This document shows positions 5,297 to 6,950 of a stretch of 6,950 nt of DNA, one piece after another; the first letter of the stretch is position 1, and each line of letters begins with the position of its first letter. The DNA comes from CAYPTY01 sp965659005 (GTDB taxonomy: Bacteria; Bacteroidota; Rhodothermia; Balneolales; Balneolaceae). The translations under genes and the position numbers were made by a program. The stretch spans positions 1 through 6,950 of the forward strand of contig CBFHVG010000016.1 in assembly GCA_965659005.1 (NCBI GenBank), written 5' to 3'. Under the pieces are notes generated by a model, which did not search any database, was not told where the DNA came from, and was given only the letters and a program-made list of their open reading frames with translations.

Positions 5297-6190
5297 TTAG
5301 CTGTTTTTTTCTTCCCAGGCAGCCAGAACTGTTTTACGAGTTTCAGCTTCTGTTACAAAACCTTTCAATTGCTCCACATCAGTATTCTTGATATGAGCAA
5401 TAGCATCCTTAGCAGTCATGTCTGAAGACAGTTGTGCCGTTGTTTCAGCCGCAGGCTCTTCAGCAACTTCTTCTGCTGGAGCTTCTTCAACAACCTCTTC
5501 AACTTCTGCCGCAGGCTCTTCAACTACTTCCTCAGTAGCTTCTTCTGCCGGAGCTTCCTCAACAACCTCTTCGGCCTCAGCCGCAGGTTCTTCAGCTACT
5601 TCCTCAGCAGCTTCTTCAACAACCTCTTCGACTTCAGTTGCAGGTTCTTCAGTTGCTTTTTCTTTTGCAACAGCTGTTTCTTCAGCCACTTCCTCTTCAG
5701 CTACAACTTCATCAACCGCGTCTGCAACTTCTTCCTGAGTTTCTGCTTCCTCAGCCATTTCTTCAGCAGCCTTTGTTGCTTTGGTTTTCACAGCGTTTTT
5801 GTAGCTTTTCTCTTCAGCAGCAAGAACATCCTTCATGATGTCTTTGTGGCTTGATTCAGTTTCTTTCTTAGACTCACGGTAGCTTGCCCATTCTTGCATA
5901 GCTGCTGCAATCTCTTCCTCAGATTTGCCCCACTTAAGCAGGTGGCGCTTATATAGAACACCTTCATTTCTTAGGATGCTGCGAACAGTATCAGATGGCT
6001 GGGCGCCGGTATCGAGCCAGTACATGATGCGGTCTTCATTAAGAACCACTTCTTTCTTCTCACTCACGTTGTCGTATCGACCAACCTGCTCGATGATTCT
6101 ACCATCGCGTTTTGCACGGCTGTCAGCAACTACAATGTGATAAATAGGACGACGGATACGTCCTTTTCTTTGTAATCTTAGTTTAATCAA
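5297..6190 (-). CDS. rpsP: 30S ribosomal protein bS16 with long acidic repetitive C-terminal extension
   Basis: Residues 1-85 are a clear bS16 (MIKLRLQRKGRIRRPIYHIV, VADSRAKRDGR, IEQVGRYD, and WLDTGAQPSDTVRSIL). The family is normally about 80-90 residues, but this protein has 297. After a charged helical linker (about 86-145) comes a Glu/Ala/Val-rich acidic tract (about 146-250) with imperfect repeats of the form EEPAxExEEVVEEAPAEE. A compact non-repetitive C-terminal segment follows (258-295; MTAKDAIAHIKNTDVEQL and TRKTVLAAWEE), which looks like a small helical module. Its function is unknown. The start is TTG at 6190: an in-frame TAA lies two codons upstream and no ATG gives the bS16 N-terminus. 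It has the best Shine-Dalgarno site in the window. It heads rimM, trmD and rplS and follows ffh by 34 bases. Confidence 0.96.
   Translation of the reverse strand: MIKLRLQRKGRIRRPIYHIVVADSRAKRDGRIIEQVGRYDNVSEKKEVVLNEDRIMYWLDTGAQPSDTVRSILRNEGVLYKRHLLKWGKSEEEIAAAMQEWASYRESKKETESSHKDIMKDVLAAEEKSYKNAVKTKATKAAEEMAEEAETQEEVADAVDEVVAEEEVAEETAVAKEKATEEPATEVEEVVEEAAEEVAEEPAAEAEEVVEEAPAEEATEEVVEEPAAEVEEVVEEAPAEEVAEEPAAETTAQLSSDMTAKDAIAHIKNTDVEQLKGFVTEAETRKTVLAAWEEKNS
5448..5660 (-). repeat. Imperfect in-frame tandem repeats in rpsP
   Basis: On the plus strand, units begin GCCGCAGGCTCTT at 5448 and 5508, GCCGCAGGTTCTT at 5580 and GTTGCAGGTTCTT at 5637, so the spacings are 60, 72 and 57 bases. All are multiples of three and encode EEPAxExEEVVEEA-like blocks of 19-24 residues. 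Frame-preserving length variation suggests growth and loss by slippage or recombination under selection to keep the reading frame. Confidence 0.8.
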
Positions 6191-6196
6191 TGATTA

Positions 6197-6202
6197 TCTC
6201 CT
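6197..6202 (-). promoter_or_regulatory. Shine-Dalgarno site deciding the TTG start of rpsP
   Basis: The minus strand reads AGGAGA, with AGGAG seven bases before TTG (6190-6188). This ideal spacing, plus the in-frame TAA at 6196-6194, fixes the non-ATG start. Most other genes here lack a comparable site, so this ribosomal gene seems to balance a weak start codon with a strong ribosome-binding site. Confidence 0.75.
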
Positions 6203-6224
6203 GTGTGTTTGAACTAGTTTAATT

Positions 6225-6950
6225 TCAGTTTCGCCTTCCCGGCATTGCATTCATAGACTGAAGCATCTTGCCCATATTTCCCATTTTGGACATAGACTTC
6301 ATCATCTTTTTCATTTGCTTAAATTGTTTGATCAGATCGTTTACCTCTTTAACAGTGCGACCCGAACCTTCAGCAATTCTTTTTCTTCTGGAACCATTTA
6401 ATAACTCTGGGTTCTGACGCTCTTCAACAGTCATGGAAAAAATAATGGCCTCAATTGGCTTAAAAGCGTCGTCGCCAATTTCCTGATCGCCAACCATTTT
6501 GCTTGCGCCCGGTATCATGTTTACCAGATCGCCAAAGCTACCCATTTGCTTAATTTTTTGAATCTGGTCGAGGAAGTCTTCAAGGTCAAACTTGTTGGAT
6601 TTGATCTTTTTCTGAAGCTTCATAGCCTGCTCAGCATCAAACTGAGACTGGGCTTTTTCTACCAGAGAAACCACATCACCCATGCCCAGAATTCTCTGGG
6701 CCATTCTGTCTGGATAAAATGGTGAAAGAGCATCCAGCTTCTCGCCGGTACTCACAAATTTAATTGGTTTTTCTACAACCGTCTTGATGGAAAGTGCGGC
6801 GCCACCACGAGTATCGCCATCAAGTTTGGTTAAAACGACGCCATCAAAATCTATTCTCTCATTAAATGCCTTTGCTGTGTTCACAGCATCCTGACCCGTC
6901 ATCGAATCCACAACAAACAAAGTCTCTGTAGGATTGATGGCTTTTTTGAT
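6225..6950 (-). CDS. ffh: Signal recognition particle protein Ffh (SRP54), 5' part outside window
   Basis: Ffh is the GTPase that, with 4.5S RNA, binds signal sequences on nascent chains and delivers ribosomes to FtsY at the membrane. The frame is open to the window edge; the visible 241 residues begin IKKAINPTETLFVVDSMTGQ. The end of the G domain shows VVDSMTGQDAVNTAKAFNE, VVLTKLDGDTRGGAALS (the TKLDG guanine-specificity motif) and STGEKLDALSPFYPDRMAQRILGMGD. The Met-rich M domain follows, with GSGRTVKEVNDLIKQF as the RNA-binding helices and a Met/Lys/Gly-rich tail ending AMPGRRN. The N domain and P-loop lie beyond 6950. A TTG codon at 6920 within the G domain is an internal leucine, not a start. 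It is upstream of rpsP by 34 bases on the same strand. Confidence 0.98.
   Translation of the reverse strand: MKKAINPTETLFVVDSMTGQDAVNTAKAFNERIDFDGVVLTKLDGDTRGGAALSIKTVVEKPIKFVSTGEKLDALSPFYPDRMAQRILGMGDVVSLVEKAQSQFDAEQAMKLQKKIKSNKFDLEDFLDQIQKIKQMGSFGDLVNMIPGASKMVGDQEIGDDAFKPIEAIIFSMTVEERQNPELLNGSRRKRIAEGSGRTVKEVNDLIKQFKQMKKMMKSMSKMGNMGKMLQSMNAMPGRRN

Noticed and set aside
5418..5854. Long Ser/Ala/Thr-rich and Phe/Leu-rich open frames on the plus strand
   Set aside because: They are antisense shadows of the rpsP Glu/Ala/Val repeats; the low-complexity composition follows from the repeat DNA and no start signals or homology are seen.
5925..6140. 71-codon plus-strand frame opposite the bS16 core
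   Set aside because: Shadow of the conserved rpsP core; no independent support.
1..6950. Mobile element, prophage or defence system
   Set aside because: No transposase, integrase, terminal repeats or foreign-looking gene; all genes are core metabolic or translational apart from the unassigned metalloenzyme and VOC protein.

Overview
The window looks like chromosomal housekeeping DNA from a member of the Bacteroidota/Balneolota (FCB) group, possibly a marine Balneolaceae-like organism. This placement is an inference. It rests on moderate AT-richness, a short zinc-less adenylate kinase, mostly weak Shine-Dalgarno signals, a TAnnTTTG-type promoter element before purM, and a 30S protein bS16 with a very long acidic Glu/Ala/Val-rich tail.

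Layout: (1) Positions 1-1197, minus strand: a VOC/glyoxalase-fold gene cut by the window edge lies downstream of purM (purine biosynthesis), with a 4-base ATGA overlap. (2) Positions 1198-1634: a 437-base, very AT-rich, gene-free divergent spacer. It carries eight sites that match or resemble DnaA boxes. On the minus strand it reads: two abutting DnaA boxes, a short spacer, a DnaA-trio-like tract, then an AT-rich palindromic stretch. This is the order of the bacterial origin-unwinding module, so I call it a candidate chromosomal replication origin (oriC). It is the most interesting element here. (3) Positions 1635-2971, plus strand: dtd (D-aminoacyl-tRNA deacylase), overlapping by one base a compact alkaline-phosphatase-superfamily metalloenzyme of unknown substrate. 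(4) Positions 2968-3003: a hairpin with a U-tract, oriented to end the leftward transcript and packed between convergent genes. (5) Positions 3028-6950, minus strand: ffh (partial) - rpsP - rimM - trmD - rplS - adk, the classical bS16/RimM/TrmD/bL19 translation operon, with the signal recognition particle GTPase gene upstream and adenylate kinase downstream.

The genes mostly serve translation. bS16 and bL19 are ribosomal proteins, RimM matures the 30S subunit around the head, TrmD makes m1G37 in tRNA, Dtd removes D-amino acids from mischarged tRNA, and Ffh targets nascent membrane proteins. Adk and PurM maintain purine nucleotides. If the spacer is oriC, purM and dtd both run away from it, while the ribosomal operon runs towards it. 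That head-on arrangement is unusual and is the main point against the origin call.
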